Origin: Lentilactobacillus senioris
GTDB lineage: Bacteria > Bacillota > Bacilli > Lactobacillales > Lactobacillaceae
Direction: 5' to 3'
Assembly (NCBI RefSeq): GCF_026798195.1
Contig: NZ_JAPQEZ010000002.1
Span: forward strand, 261,668 to 325,667
DNA length: 64,000 nucleotides
Part shown: positions 41,092 through 55,268 of the stretch, piece after piece
How positions within the stretch are numbered: position 1 is the first letter of the stretch
Layout: the number at the start of each line of letters is the position of its first letter
Notes under the pieces: model-generated
The model's input: only the letters and a program-made list of their open reading frames with translations
Told to the model about the DNA's origin: nothing
Database searches by the model: none
Position numbers and translations under genes: made by a program

Positions 41092-41119
41092 TTGCATTTG
41101 CAATAAAAATCAGTATAAT
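41092..41119 (+). promoter_or_regulatory. promoter of the marR-GNAT unit
   Basis: TTGCAT (41092-41097), 16-nt spacer, TATAAT (41114-41119). Confidence 0.65.
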
Positions 41120-41149
41120 AAACTTCAAGAGTTAATGGGAGTGACATGT

Positions 41150-41608
41150 ATGGTAGAAATTTTGCGATCACTAGGCAATATTGCGAGGGCTTTAGATTCA
41201 ATTAGCAACATTGAATTTAAAGCTTATGAACTGACCAAAGGCCAATATCTTTATTTAGTTCGAATTTGTGAACAACCGGGAATTATTTCCGAAGAGTTAT
41301 CCACAATGTTGAAAGTTGATCGGTCAACCGTGGCCCGCGCAATAAAAAAATTAGAAGCTAACGGCCTGGTTGAACGCAGAAGTAGTGTGGACAACAAGAA
41401 AAATAAACGTATCTTTGCTACTGAACGAGGCCTGGCCATTTACCCGGTTATTAAAGCAGAAAATGATTATTCCAATCAAGTTGCGCTAGCGGGCTTAAGT
41501 GAAGTTGAAGCACAGCAGTTAAAACAATTGTTAAGCCGAGTAGAAACTAACGTAAATGGTGACTGGGAGCTAGTTAAAAAGGGTGGCACTAGGGGGTATT
41601 TGAAGTAA
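41150..41608 (+). CDS. MarR-family transcriptional regulator
   Basis: Winged-helix regulator, 152 aa from ATG 41150, chosen because GGGAG at 41137-41141 gives correct spacing; the in-frame ATG 41135 lacks a site. The HTH and recognition helix are around LSTMLKVDRSTVARAIKKLEANGLVERR, and the wing at SSVDNKKNKRIFATERG. It begins a unit with an acetyltransferase and a broken B3/4-domain gene, and is divergent from the rhodanese operon. Its ligand and targets are unknown. Confidence 0.88.
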   Translation: MVEILRSLGNIARALDSISNIEFKAYELTKGQYLYLVRICEQPGIISEELSTMLKVDRSTVARAIKKLEANGLVERRSSVDNKKNKRIFATERGLAIYPVIKAENDYSNQVALAGLSEVEAQQLKQLLSRVETNVNGDWELVKKGGTRGYLK

Positions 41609-41609
41609 T

Positions 41610-42134
41610 ATGCAGATTACAATTGAAGCAGTTCAACCAGCCGAATTAGCTAAGTTGGTAACTGTTAGTCGGCAAACCTTTTGGGATACGTTTGCAATGA
41701 CCAATAATGAAGCTGATATTAAGAGTTACCTGGATGAGCAATTAATAGAACCTAAGTTGTGTCAGGAACTAGCTAACCCTAATTCCGAATTTTATTTTGC
41801 TAAGCAGGGAACAGAAATATTGGGTTATCTAAAACTTAACATAGCAACGGCTCAAACCGAAGCTGATTATCCGCAATCCTTAGAGGTGCAACGGATTTAT
41901 GTGTTGAAAAAATATCAACAATTGGGGATTGGGCAGCAGCTAATGGCGTGGGCAGTAAAAAGAGCAATTCAGTTAAAGAAATCAATGATCTGGCTAGGGG
42001 TGTGGGAACATAATCAACAAGCACAACGCTTTTACACCCGAACTGGTTTTATTCGAACTGCTGAACATACTTTTACAATGGGGAATAGTCAACAAACTGA
42101 TTGGATTATGACGAAAACAATGGAGGAAAAATAA
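41610..42134 (+). CDS. GNAT-family N-acetyltransferase
   Basis: Acetyl-CoA-dependent transferase, 174 aa. Motif A is visible as VQRIYVLKKYQQLGIGQQLM with the Q-x-x-G-x-G pyrophosphate loop, followed by IWLGVWEHNQQAQRFYTRTGF (motif B). The substrate is not predictable. It starts 1 nt after marR and its stop overlaps the next start (TAATG). Confidence 0.88.
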   Translation: MQITIEAVQPAELAKLVTVSRQTFWDTFAMTNNEADIKSYLDEQLIEPKLCQELANPNSEFYFAKQGTEILGYLKLNIATAQTEADYPQSLEVQRIYVLKKYQQLGIGQQLMAWAVKRAIQLKKSMIWLGVWEHNQQAQRFYTRTGFIRTAEHTFTMGNSQQTDWIMTKTMEEK

Positions 42135-42832
42135 TGCAAACTGTAATTGTAGAACAATAATTTTGGGAATTATTTCCAGACGGCCAAATTAACTTACTAG
42201 AACTACGGGGGATTGATAATCATCCTGCGGCTTCTATGGCAGAATTTAACGAGCTGTTGCAAAACGCGGAAAAAGATGCTCAGCAATTTATCACTGCTGA
42301 CGTATTTAGTGAAAACGAAGTGGTGGCTCAGTGGCGTCAAGCTCTTAGACAGTTTAAAACTAAAAAGGGCGCCCGTTCTTCAATTGAAGCGTTGTTAAAA
42401 CGAATCAGTCAAGGACACCAATTTACCAGTATTAATCCGCTAGTGGATTTTTATAATAGTGTTTCGATGAAATACGCTGTTCCAACTGGTGGTGAAGATA
42501 TTGATCAGATTAAGAGCGCTATGCATTTAGGACTAGCTCAAGGTGGAGAAAACTTTTGGCCATTAGGCGCAGAAGAAGATGCGCCGGCGTTACCGGGCGA
42601 AATGATTTACTACGATGATGAAGGAGCGATTTGTCGGAGCTTAAATTGGCGAGAAGCTAAACGAACGATGCTGACTGAACAAACGCAAAATGCGATTTTG
42701 GTGATGGAATCAGTTAATGAGCAGCAGGCTCAGCGAGCCACTGCGGCAATGAATGAACTAGAACAGTTGACCACTAATTACTTTGGGGTGAAAGCTACTC
42801 AGTTAACTTTAAATAAGCCAGAGGAGAATTAA
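42134..42832 (+). pseudogene. B3/4-domain protein, disrupted by an in-frame stop at codon 9
   Basis: ATG 42134 overlaps the GNAT stop and reads MQTVIVEQ, then TAA (42158-42160), and continues in the same frame FWELFPDGQINLLELRGIDNHP and onward to a stop at 42832. The later part is a B3/4 (PheT-type editing-like) stand-alone protein of about 230 residues. A single base change to TAA explains the break; a sequencing error cannot be excluded. Re-initiation at ATG 42236 would give 198 aa lacking the N-terminus. Confidence 0.75.
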
Positions 42833-42873
42833 ACTTAGGAATTTTTGTGGTCAAGACTAAACCTAAAAATGGT

Positions 42874-42886
42874 ATAATGACCCCAT
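42874..42886 (+). promoter_or_regulatory. extended -10 promoter of the ECF S gene
   Basis: TGG followed by TATAAT (around 42880) makes an extended -10; no good -35 lies at the usual distance. I see no riboswitch in the short leader. Confidence 0.5.
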
Positions 42887-42911
42887 TAAACTATCGAGGA
42901 GTATGGGAGTC

Positions 42912-43502
42912 ATGAAGAAAAATAATGCGTATCGGCTTAATATGCTCGCTATGTTTATTGCCATTATTATTTTACAAACATCAGTACCAATTTTAGGGTT
43001 AATTCCAATTGGTCCACTATCCATTACTATTATTCCGGTAACGGTATCATTGGCCGCAATTTTATTAGGAACGACCGATGGAGCCATTATTGGGGGTGTC
43101 TGGGGAGTCATCACCTTTATTCGAGCCTTTGTGTGGCCTACTAGTCCTTTAGCTACGATTGTCTTTGTTAATCCGGTAGTTTCTGTGTTACCCCGGATCA
43201 TGGTGGGGGTAGTTGCTGGTGTTGTTTACCAACAATTAAAAACTCGGTTTAATAATCAAGGAATTGCTATTTCAGTAGCCGCTATTTGTGGTTCTTTGAC
43301 TAATACTCTGTTAGTGTTAGGATTGATTTACCTATTTTATAAAGGTAACGCACCACAGTTATACCAAGTTAACGTTAAAGCATTACTTCCTTATTTATTG
43401 GGAGTAATTGGCACTAACGGTATTCCAGAAGCCATTTTTAGCGGCATTGTAACTCCGTTAATTGGGCGACCATTATTAAAAGTAATTAACAAACATAAAT
43501 AA
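42912..43502 (+). CDS. ECF transporter S component, substrate unknown
   Basis: Integral membrane substrate-binding subunit, about 196 aa from ATG 42912 (GAGGAG at 42896-42901 excludes ATG 42903). Around six hydrophobic segments; the N-terminal NMLAMFIAIIILQ matches the EcfT-contacting helix pattern, and GTTDGAIIGGVWGVITFIRAF and NPVVSVLPRIMVG are features of the group. It presumably uses the EcfA1A2T module at 29.2-31.6 kb. Neither neighbours nor leader name the substrate. Confidence 0.82.
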   Translation: MKKNNAYRLNMLAMFIAIIILQTSVPILGLIPIGPLSITIIPVTVSLAAILLGTTDGAIIGGVWGVITFIRAFVWPTSPLATIVFVNPVVSVLPRIMVGVVAGVVYQQLKTRFNNQGIAISVAAICGSLTNTLLVLGLIYLFYKGNAPQLYQVNVKALLPYLLGVIGTNGIPEAIFSGIVTPLIGRPLLKVINKHK

Positions 43503-43544
43503 AAAAAGTTCTTAATTAATCATTGATTAATTAAGAACTTTTTT
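43502..43544. terminator. strong terminator after the ECF S gene
   Basis: Twenty-base arms (43502-43521 with 43525-43544) with a 3-nt loop and T-runs on both strands; shared with the convergent DUF2187 gene. Confidence 0.93.
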
Positions 43545-43549
43545 GGTTG

Positions 43550-43816
43550 TTATTTGGTATCTTCTTCTTCGTCTTCTGGTTCTGGATCTGGTTGAGGAGC
43601 TGCTTTGATCATTTTGAGTTGCTTATTGTTGATAACTACTTTATTGTGGTATTTATCAATAATTTCTGGATCACTAGATTTAAAGGTAATTAGAAAAGAG
43701 TTATTGTATCCTTTGTCGATAAAACCGGTAAAGTCACTACCTTCAAGTTTGAAGCCAACTTCGTCGCCAACGTGGAATTTAGCTTGATCGGCTGACATTT
43801 CAGTACTTTTTGCCAT
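43550..43816 (-). CDS. DUF2187 family protein
   Basis: 88-aa soluble protein of unknown function. The core HVGDEVGFKLEGSDFTGFIDKGYNNSFLITF resembles a small SH3/KOW-like barrel of the DUF2187 (YkvS) family; the C-terminus is an acidic tail (PDPEPEDEEEDTK). A reverse-strand GGAGATG precedes the ATG. Single-gene unit with its own promoter and a shared terminator. Confidence 0.8.
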   Translation of the reverse strand: MAKSTEMSADQAKFHVGDEVGFKLEGSDFTGFIDKGYNNSFLITFKSSDPEIIDKYHNKVVINNKQLKMIKAAPQPDPEPEDEEEDTK

Positions 43817-43851
43817 TTAATTCATCTCCGTATTTTAAAGTATCAGTGGTT

Positions 43852-43880
43852 AAGTTACTCGAAAAAGAACAGTTTGTCAA
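43852..43880 (-). promoter_or_regulatory. promoter of the DUF2187 gene
   Basis: Reverse strand: TTGACA (43880-43875), 17-nt spacer, TAACTT (43857-43852). Confidence 0.6.
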
Positions 43881-43903
43881 ACAATTTCTTTAGCAAATAT
43901 TAA

Positions 43904-43932
43904 TTGTCATCTGTTCAAATTCCGGATAGAAT
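43904..43932 (+). promoter_or_regulatory. promoter of the glucosaminidase-xpt unit
   Basis: TTGTCA (43904-43909), 17-nt spacer, TAGAAT (43927-43932). Its -35 coincides with a possible upstream TTG start, which argues against that start. Confidence 0.65.
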
Positions 43933-43963
43933 AGTTGTAAACTGTGGAAAGATTGGGGTAGGC

Positions 43964-45177
<1,214 letters not shown>

Positions 45178-45214
45178 AAAATAACAAAGTTTGTAAGTAA
45201 AAGGTTAAAAAAGT

Positions 45215-45243
45215 TTGTCAAATTGGCATAATAACTTTAACAT
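45215..45243 (+). promoter_or_regulatory. promoter of the PurK-like gene
   Basis: TTGTCA (45215-45220), 17-nt spacer, TAACAT (45238-45243). Confidence 0.55.
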
Positions 45244-45258
45244 TAGAGATAACATTAA

Positions 45259-46440
45259 ATGAAAGTAGTGAAGACGGTGGCTGACGAACGGATATTGTAT
45301 CCTGGTGCAACAATTGGGGTTATTGGGGATGACCAAAGTAGTGTTTCTCTAATAGTAACAGCGCAACGGATGGGATTTAAGGTAGCAATGTACAGTCTAG
45401 ATGAGACTAACGAAGCTATGCAAATGGCAGATTATAAATATTTAGGTCCCCTGGCGGACCAAAAAGCACTGCAGCAGTTTGCTGAACGTTGCGACGTGAT
45501 TACCTATAATAGTGACCGAATTGATCCCGAAATTGTACGTTTCTTGTCACGTTACACCGCTTTGCCACAACGTGATCATTTACTAGAAATTATGCAAGAT
45601 CGATTAATCGAACGAAGTTTTTTTGATTCTTTAAATATTAATATGGCACCGTATACCACGGTAGTTAATTTAGAAGATGTTTATCAGGGAATTAATTCTA
45701 TTGGGTACCCAGCTATTTTAAAACCCATTCAACGAGGGTTATTAAATGGCAGACAGTTATTCATTAAATCCGCTAAAGACATCGTAGACGCCTCTGGATT
45801 ACTGGATGCGGGAACTTACGTCTTGGAATCATTTATCGAACATCAACGCGATTATGCGGTGGTAGTGACTAGAGACGGAGTCGGAAACCGCACCGTTTTT
45901 CCGACTACTGAGTTAATTTATAAGGCTGGCCAGGTTACGACGGCCTTTACACCGTCTGAAATTGATCCCTTGGTGGACCAAGAAATTAAACGGATTGCTA
46001 ATGAAATTGCGTTTAATTTAGACTATATTGGAACCTTTGAAATTACCTTCTTTCTGTCAGAAAATGGGACAATTTACGTAAACAAAGTGGCCCCTAATTT
46101 AGGAATGGCTGGCTTGATTTTTCAATATGCAGCTAATACTGATCAGTTTACAGAACATTTGAAAGCTATTTCGGGCCTACCACTTACCAATGTCTTGGAA
46201 AGCTTGCCAACGGTAATGCAAACGATTCGCCGCCGCGATTTTGAACGAATTAAAACTCAATGGGTAATCAAAAACGATTGGCACTTTAGCTTTTATCAAG
46301 ATGCCGGTTCCAACCCGGATACAATTGTAGGAATTATTTTAATTCCTACTGAATCAGTTAGCCAAACTTTAAAACAAATCGAAAGTACCAGCATCTGGGA
46401 CGACATCGATTTTAATAGCAAATATCAAAGTGCGGAATAA
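45259..46440 (+). CDS. PurK-like ATP-grasp protein, diverged
   Basis: 393 aa with the PurK architecture: Rossmann-like N-domain (IGVIGDDQSSVSLIVTAQRMGF), ATP-grasp core and PurK-type C-domain. Signature residues have drifted: the usual GGYDGKGQ loop reads QRGLLNGRQLF, and EVAPRPHNSGH reads NKVAPNLGMAG. It may not be a true 5-(carboxyamino)imidazole ribonucleotide synthase. There are no other de novo purine genes nearby. It has its own promoter and a terminator over its stop. Confidence 0.75.
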   Translation: MKVVKTVADERILYPGATIGVIGDDQSSVSLIVTAQRMGFKVAMYSLDETNEAMQMADYKYLGPLADQKALQQFAERCDVITYNSDRIDPEIVRFLSRYTALPQRDHLLEIMQDRLIERSFFDSLNINMAPYTTVVNLEDVYQGINSIGYPAILKPIQRGLLNGRQLFIKSAKDIVDASGLLDAGTYVLESFIEHQRDYAVVVTRDGVGNRTVFPTTELIYKAGQVTTAFTPSEIDPLVDQEIKRIANEIAFNLDYIGTFEITFFLSENGTIYVNKVAPNLGMAGLIFQYAANTDQFTEHLKAISGLPLTNVLESLPTVMQTIRRRDFERIKTQWVIKNDWHFSFYQDAGSNPDTIVGIILIPTESVSQTLKQIESTSIWDDIDFNSKYQSAE

Positions 46441-46462
46441 GTCGGGAAAACCGACTTTTTTT
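46439..46462 (+). terminator. terminator of the PurK-like gene
   Basis: AAGTCGG (46439-46445)/CCGACTT (46451-46457) with loop GAAAA and a T-run; the stem begins within the stop codon. Confidence 0.88.
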
Positions 46463-46495
46463 ATTGAATACAAACGTCTAATAGGGCCCAATTTT

Positions 46496-46504
46496 TGGTA
46501 TAAT
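46496..46504 (+). promoter_or_regulatory. extended -10 promoter of pcrA-ligA
   Basis: TGn followed by TATAAT (46499-46504); weak -35. Confidence 0.55.
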
Positions 46505-46537
46505 TGACAAGATATTAAGTGAAAGGAAGACAATTAA

Positions 46538-48772
46538 GTGGCGACAGAGGATTTAACAGCAAAACTCAATAAAGAACAAAAAGATGCGGTCATTTCGACC
46601 CAGGGACCAGTGCTAATTATGGCAGGGGCTGGAAGTGGCAAAACGAGGGTTTTAACCCACCGAATTGCTTACTTGATCGAACATGATCACGTTAACCCCT
46701 GGAACATTTTAGCGATTACTTTCACTAACAAAGCAGCCCGCGAAATGCGAGAACGGGTGGATAACTTACTAGGGGGAAATGGCTCTGATGTTTGGGTGTC
46801 AACATTTCACTCACTATGTATGCAAATTCTAAGAAGAAATATTGATCAAATTGGTTATAATCGGGCATTTACCATTGCTGATACTAGCGAACAACGAACA
46901 CTAGTGAAACGAATTTTGACTGATATGAACCTGGACATTAAAAAATATGATCCTCGTTCTATCTTAGGGGCTATTTCCAACGCCAAAAACGACTTGTTAA
47001 CCCCAGCGCAGTATAAGCAAGAATTTACTAGTCCGTTTGAATCAATTGTGGGTGACGTTTACGATCGGTACCAAACGGAATTGAAACGGAATCAAGCGCT
47101 GGACTTCGATGATTTAATCATGATGACAATTCAGCTATTCAATAGCTCTAAAGAAACTCTTGAATTTTACCAAAATAAGTTCCGCTATATCCACGTGGAT
47201 GAATACCAGGATACTAACGAAGCTCAATATAAGTTAGTTAACATGTTGGCCGCCAAATACCGTAATATTTGTGTGGTTGGGGATGCTGACCAGAGTATTT
47301 ATGGGTGGCGAGGAGCCAATATGGAAAACATCATGAACTTTGAAAAAGATTATCCTGACGCTCACGTAACTATGCTGGAACAAAATTATCGTTCCACTAA
47401 AACCATTTTGGATGCAGCTAACGCCGTGATTGCTAACAACGATAATCGTAAAGATAAAAATTTGTGGACTCAAAATGATGACGGTGAGCAAATTTCTTAT
47501 TATCGGGGCCAAACTGAAAATGATGAAGCTCGCTTCGTCGTGGCTAATATTCAAAAAGAAGTTCAAAAACCTCATCGCAATTATGGTAGTGTGGCAATCT
47601 TATACCGGACTAATGCTCAATCACGAGTAATGGAAGAAACTTTGTTGAAGTCTAATATTCCATATACGATGGTTGGTGGGCACAAGTTTTATGATCGAAA
47701 AGAAATTAGGGATGTTTTAGCTTACTTAACTTTAGTGGCTAATCCTAGCGACTCCATGAGTTTTGAACGGGTGATTAACGAACCTAAGCGTGGAGTTGGG
47801 CAAACCAGCGTGGAAAAATTACGGTTATTTGCTAATGATCACCAATGGAGCTTATTAGAAGCAGCGCAAAACGTAGATCTGGCGAATGGATTGTCTACCA
47901 GAGCTAAAAATGAAATTGAACAATTTGCGGGTGTGATTAAACAAGCCAGTGTTAAAGCAGCCAATATGGACATTACTGAAATTACCGAAAACCTATTAGA
48001 AAATAGCGGATACGTGAAAGCTTTGCAAGCTTCTAAGACATTAGAAGCTCAATCTAGAATTGAAAACATCGAAGAATTTATTTCAGTAACGCAAAAGTAT
48101 GATCAAGAACATTCAGATGGTTCTGGAGTGGATAACTTAATTGATTTCTTAAGCGACTTGGCATTGGTATCTGATCAAGATGATGTACAAGAAGAAACTA
48201 GTCAAGTAACATTGATGACCTTACACGCAGCTAAAGGGCTAGAATTCCCAGTTGTTTTCATCATGGGGATGGAAGAGGGCTTGTTCCCACTATCTCGGGC
48301 TAATCAAAACGAAGCAGAAATGCAAGAAGAACGTCGATTAGCTTACGTGGGGATCACTCGCGCCAAAGAAAAGTTGTATATCACCAATGCATTTTCTCGG
48401 ATGCTATATGGTCGACGCCAAAACAACCCAGAATCACGATTTGTTAATGAAATTACCCCAGAATTATTGCATCCTGAAAATCAAGGCCGAACGGAAGGTA
48501 CGGGCCCCAGAACACCATTTGATCGCAGAACGGATCAAGCAGTGGCTTCAATTTACAAACGACCTAGTCAAACCGTAGAAAAGCCTAAAGAAACTGGTGC
48601 AAATAAGAAACAATGGCAAATTGGTGATAAAGTAAGTCATAAAGCCTGGGGAACCGGAACGGTTGTGAAAGTTTCTGGTCAAGGTGAAGACATGGAATTA
48701 GATATTGCTTTTGATCAACAAGGGATTAAGCGTTTATTGGCAGCCTTTGCCCCAATTGTTAAACAAGAGTAG
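46538..48772 (+). CDS. pcrA: ATP-dependent DNA helicase PcrA
   Basis: SF1A 3'-5' helicase for repair and plasmid replication. Walker A is in MAGAGSGKTRVLTHRIAYL, Walker B VDEYQDTNEAQYK, motif IV-VI around LMTLHAAKGLEFPVVF and YVGITRAKEKL. The C-terminus (GDKVSHKAWGTGTVVKVSGQ) is the Tudor-like RNA-polymerase-interaction domain. 744 aa; GTG start 46538 behind AAAGGAAG. First gene of pcrA-ligA-camS. Confidence 0.96.
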   Translation: MATEDLTAKLNKEQKDAVISTQGPVLIMAGAGSGKTRVLTHRIAYLIEHDHVNPWNILAITFTNKAAREMRERVDNLLGGNGSDVWVSTFHSLCMQILRRNIDQIGYNRAFTIADTSEQRTLVKRILTDMNLDIKKYDPRSILGAISNAKNDLLTPAQYKQEFTSPFESIVGDVYDRYQTELKRNQALDFDDLIMMTIQLFNSSKETLEFYQNKFRYIHVDEYQDTNEAQYKLVNMLAAKYRNICVVGDADQSIYGWRGANMENIMNFEKDYPDAHVTMLEQNYRSTKTILDAANAVIANNDNRKDKNLWTQNDDGEQISYYRGQTENDEARFVVANIQKEVQKPHRNYGSVAILYRTNAQSRVMEETLLKSNIPYTMVGGHKFYDRKEIRDVLAYLTLVANPSDSMSFERVINEPKRGVGQTSVEKLRLFANDHQWSLLEAAQNVDLANGLSTRAKNEIEQFAGVIKQASVKAANMDITEITENLLENSGYVKALQASKTLEAQSRIENIEEFISVTQKYDQEHSDGSGVDNLIDFLSDLALVSDQDDVQEETSQVTLMTLHAAKGLEFPVVFIMGMEEGLFPLSRANQNEAEMQEERRLAYVGITRAKEKLYITNAFSRMLYGRRQNNPESRFVNEITPELLHPENQGRTEGTGPRTPFDRRTDQAVASIYKRPSQTVEKPKETGANKKQWQIGDKVSHKAWGTGTVVKVSGQGEDMELDIAFDQQGIKRLLAAFAPIVKQE

Positions 48773-51977
<3,205 letters not shown>

Positions 51978-52001
51978 GCTGTCCCGCTAGTATCATTAGT
52001 G

Positions 52002-52010
52002 TGATAGAAT
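52002..52010 (+). promoter_or_regulatory. extended -10 promoter of gatCAB
   Basis: TGA then TAGAAT (52005-52010), extended -10, weak -35; 42 nt upstream of gatC. Confidence 0.5.
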
Positions 52011-52051
52011 ATTTTTGGTTTATTTTTTACCGGATGAAAAGAGGAATTTAA

Positions 52052-52360
52052 ATGAGTGCTAGAATTTCAGAAGAGCAAGTTCAACACGTTGCCGGGTTAG
52101 CGAAACTCGAAATTAGTGATGAACAATTGCCATATTTCACAGAACAACTTGATCAAATTATGGGTCTTTTTGAAACATTAAGTGAAGTTGATACTACGGG
52201 GGTCGAACCCACTAATAGTATGACTGACCAGTTAAACGTAATGCGTGAAGACATTGCGGATAACTGGAATCAAAAAGAAGAGTTGTTAGCTAACGCGCCA
52301 GAAACCATGGACGGCTATATTAAAGTACCTACGATTTTAGATGAAAGTGAGGATAACTAA
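52052..52360 (+). CDS. gatC: Asp/Glu-tRNA amidotransferase subunit C
   Basis: Small subunit stabilising GatA-GatB. 102 aa, with [16 protein letters not shown] and [16 protein letters not shown] typical. First gene of gatCAB; gatA follows 2 nt later. Confidence 0.95.
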   Translation: MSARISEEQVQHVAGLAKLEISDEQLPYFTEQLDQIMGLFETLSEVDTTGVEPTNSMTDQLNVMREDIADNWNQKEELLANAPETMDGYIKVPTILDESEDN

Positions 52361-52362
52361 TA

Positions 52363-53826
52363 ATGAACTATTTTGATGAATCACTTACATCCATTCACCA
52401 AAAGTTAGTGGCTAAAGAAATGTCTGCCACCGAATTAGCTAAACAAACAATTGCTAATATGAAAGAAACCGATAAAGATGTTCAAGCCTTCATTACCATT
52501 AATGAAGATGAAGCTTTAGCAGCGGCTGAGAAAATTGATGCGGCTGGAGTGGATGAACAAAATATCCTGAGCGGAATTCCAGTTGGGATCAAGGATAACT
52601 TGGTTACTAAGGGAGTTAAAACTACCGCGGCTTCTAAAATGTTAGGTAACTTCAAACCCATTTATACAGCTACAGCGGTGCAAAAATTGACTGATGCTGG
52701 CATGGTAATGGTTGGTAAGACTAACATGGATGAATTTGCCATGGGTGGTTCTACCGAAAACTCAGCTTTTCAAACTACTAAAAATCCTTGGGACTATACT
52801 AAGGTTCCTGGTGGCTCATCTGGTGGTTCTGCAGCAGCAGTTGCTTCTGGACAAGTATTGGGAGCCCTTGGTTCTGATACCGGTGGTTCCATTCGTCAAC
52901 CTGCTTCCTTTAACGGAATCGTAGGGATGAAGCCCACTTATGGCCGAGTTTCTCGTTGGGGCTTGATCGCGTTTGGTTCTAGCTTTGACCAAATTGGTCC
53001 GTTTACTAAGACCGTTGCCGATAACGCTGCGATGTTAACTGCTATTGCCGGACAAGATCAACGTGATTTGACTAGTTCTGATAAGGCTGTGCCTAATTTT
53101 GCTGAAAAATTAGATGCAGGGGTAGCCGGGATGACCATTGGGTTACCAACTGAATATTTAGGCGAAGGAGTCGACGATTCAGTTAAGCAATTAATTTTGG
53201 CTGCCGCTAAAACCTATGAACAATTAGGGGCCAAGGTAGTAGAAGTTTCCCTACCTCACACCCGTTATGGAGTAGCTGCTTACTATATTTTGTCTTCATC
53301 AGAAGCTTCATCTAACTTGCAACGGTTTGATGGTATTCGTTACGGCTTTAGAGCAGATAACACTAAAAACTTGGAAGACATCTACGTCCAAACTAGAAGT
53401 CAAGGGTTTGGTGACGAAGTAAAACGGCGGATTATGTTAGGGACTTACTCATTGTCAGCTGGTTTCTACGATGCCTACTTCAAGAAGGCTGCTCAAGTGC
53501 GGACCTTGATGATTAATGATTACACCGAAGTGTTCAAGAACGTTGATTTGATTTTGGCCCCAACTGCGCCAACTACTGCTTATGCTTTAGGTGCCGAAGT
53601 TAATGATCCAATGACAATGTACATGAACGATGCCATGACGATTCCAGTTAACATGGCCGGTTTACCAGGCCTAAGTATGCCAGTGGGCTTTGCTGACGGG
53701 ATGCCCGTTGGAATGCAGTTAATTGGTCGGCCATTTGATGAAGTGACCGTTTACCAAGCTGCCAATGCTTTTGAACAGGCAACCGATTTTCATAAACAAA
53801 ACCCACAGTTAGGAGGGCAAAATTAA
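52363..53826 (+). CDS. gatA: Asp/Glu-tRNA amidotransferase subunit A
   Basis: Amidase that releases ammonia from glutamine to convert Glu-tRNA(Gln), and where needed Asp-tRNA(Asn), into the amides. The amidase signature is [14 protein letters not shown] and [12 protein letters not shown], with the catalytic Ser-cisSer-Lys triad. 487 aa. It overlaps gatB by one base (TAATG). Confidence 0.97.
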   Translation: MNYFDESLTSIHQKLVAKEMSATELAKQTIANMKETDKDVQAFITINEDEALAAAEKIDAAGVDEQNILSGIPVGIKDNLVTKGVKTTAASKMLGNFKPIYTATAVQKLTDAGMVMVGKTNMDEFAMGGSTENSAFQTTKNPWDYTKVPGGSSGGSAAAVASGQVLGALGSDTGGSIRQPASFNGIVGMKPTYGRVSRWGLIAFGSSFDQIGPFTKTVADNAAMLTAIAGQDQRDLTSSDKAVPNFAEKLDAGVAGMTIGLPTEYLGEGVDDSVKQLILAAAKTYEQLGAKVVEVSLPHTRYGVAAYYILSSSEASSNLQRFDGIRYGFRADNTKNLEDIYVQTRSQGFGDEVKRRIMLGTYSLSAGFYDAYFKKAAQVRTLMINDYTEVFKNVDLILAPTAPTTAYALGAEVNDPMTMYMNDAMTIPVNMAGLPGLSMPVGFADGMPVGMQLIGRPFDEVTVYQAANAFEQATDFHKQNPQLGGQN

Positions 53827-55247
53827 TGAACTTTGAAACTACCATTGGACTTGAAGTCCACGTTGAATTAAAGACTAATTCTAAAATTTTTAGCCCTTCA
53901 CCAGTAGAGTTTGGTGATGATCCCAATGCTAATACCAACGTAATTGATTGGGGTTATCCTGGGGTCTTACCAACTACTAATAAAGGGGTAGTCGAATCTG
54001 GAATTAAGGCTGCTTTGGCTTTACATGCTGAAATCGAACCTAATCCGCATTTCGACCGGAAGAACTACTTCTACCCTGATAACCCGAAAGCTTACCAAAT
54101 TACTCAATCCGATACACCATTGGCTCATGATGGGTGGGTGGAAATCACGGTTGATGGTAACACTAAAAAAATCGGGATTGCAGAAATGCATATTGAAGAA
54201 GATGCCGGAAAAAACACCCATGCCACCGGTTACTCGTTGGTTGATTTAAACCGACAAGGAACGCCACTGGTCGAAATTGTTTCTAAACCAGATATTGCTT
54301 CTCCTGATGAAGCCTATGCTTATTTGGAAGAATTACGCCAACAAATTCAATTTACTGGCGTTTCTGACGTTAAGATGGAAGAAGGTTCAATGCGGGTGGA
54401 CGTTAACATTTCCGTTCGTCCAATTGGCCAAAAGGAATACGGGGTTAAAACGGAGTTAAAGAACTTGAACTCCTTTAACTACGTTAAGCGTGGCTTGGCC
54501 TTTGAAGAAAAGCGCCAACAACAAGTCTTAATGTCAGGTGGAGTTGTTAGACCTGAAACTCGTCGTTTTGACGAAGCTACTGGTGAAACTATTTTGATGC
54601 GGGTTAAAGAAGGTGCTGACGATTACCGTTACTTCCCTGAACCTGATCTACCAGCTTTAACGATTTCTGATGAATGGGTTAACGACTTGCAAGCTAACTT
54701 GCCAGAAGCACCTGGTAAACGTCGCGCTCGTTACGTAAATGAACTGGGAATCACCGATTACGATGCAATGGTGCTTACTCAAACCAAAGAAATGTCTGAT
54801 TTTTATGATCAAATGATTAGTTTGGGTGCTGATCCTAAGTTAGCCGCTAACTACTTGCAAGGGGACGTTAACGCCTACTTAAACGATAATCAGGTCGATC
54901 TAAACGATACTAAGATCACGCCAGCTAACTTAGCCGGAATGATTACCTTAATTACTGACGGGACGATTTCTTCTAAGATGGCTAAGAAGGTCTTTAAGGC
55001 CGTTACCAATGGTGAAGAACCTAATGCCTACGTTGAAGCTAATGGTATGGTTCAATTATCAGATCCTGCCCAATTGCAACCAATTATTGATGAAGTTTTG
55101 GCTGCTAATCCACAGTCAATTGAAGACTTCCATAATGGTAAGGATCGGGCTATTGGCTTTTTGGTTGGTCAAATCATGAAGCAAACTCATGGGAAGGCTA
55201 ACCCAACCGTGGTCAATAAGTTATTGGTCGCATCAATGAATAAATAA
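53826..55247 (+). CDS. gatB: Asp/Glu-tRNA amidotransferase subunit B
   Basis: Kinase/transferase subunit that recognises the mischarged tRNA and activates its side chain. It has [14 protein letters not shown] and [18 protein letters not shown] near the N-terminus and a helical tail domain. 473 aa. Last gatCAB gene. Confidence 0.97.
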   Translation: MNFETTIGLEVHVELKTNSKIFSPSPVEFGDDPNANTNVIDWGYPGVLPTTNKGVVESGIKAALALHAEIEPNPHFDRKNYFYPDNPKAYQITQSDTPLAHDGWVEITVDGNTKKIGIAEMHIEEDAGKNTHATGYSLVDLNRQGTPLVEIVSKPDIASPDEAYAYLEELRQQIQFTGVSDVKMEEGSMRVDVNISVRPIGQKEYGVKTELKNLNSFNYVKRGLAFEEKRQQQVLMSGGVVRPETRRFDEATGETILMRVKEGADDYRYFPEPDLPALTISDEWVNDLQANLPEAPGKRRARYVNELGITDYDAMVLTQTKEMSDFYDQMISLGADPKLAANYLQGDVNAYLNDNQVDLNDTKITPANLAGMITLITDGTISSKMAKKVFKAVTNGEEPNAYVEANGMVQLSDPAQLQPIIDEVLAANPQSIEDFHNGKDRAIGFLVGQIMKQTHGKANPTVVNKLLVASMNK

Positions 55248-55268
55248 ATGGATAGGAAAGTTTAGCTT

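Noticed and set aside
43904-43963. Upstream TTG start for the glucosaminidase gene
   Set aside because: The TTG is the -35 box of a good promoter; GTG 43964 gives the basic N-terminus plus membrane anchor.
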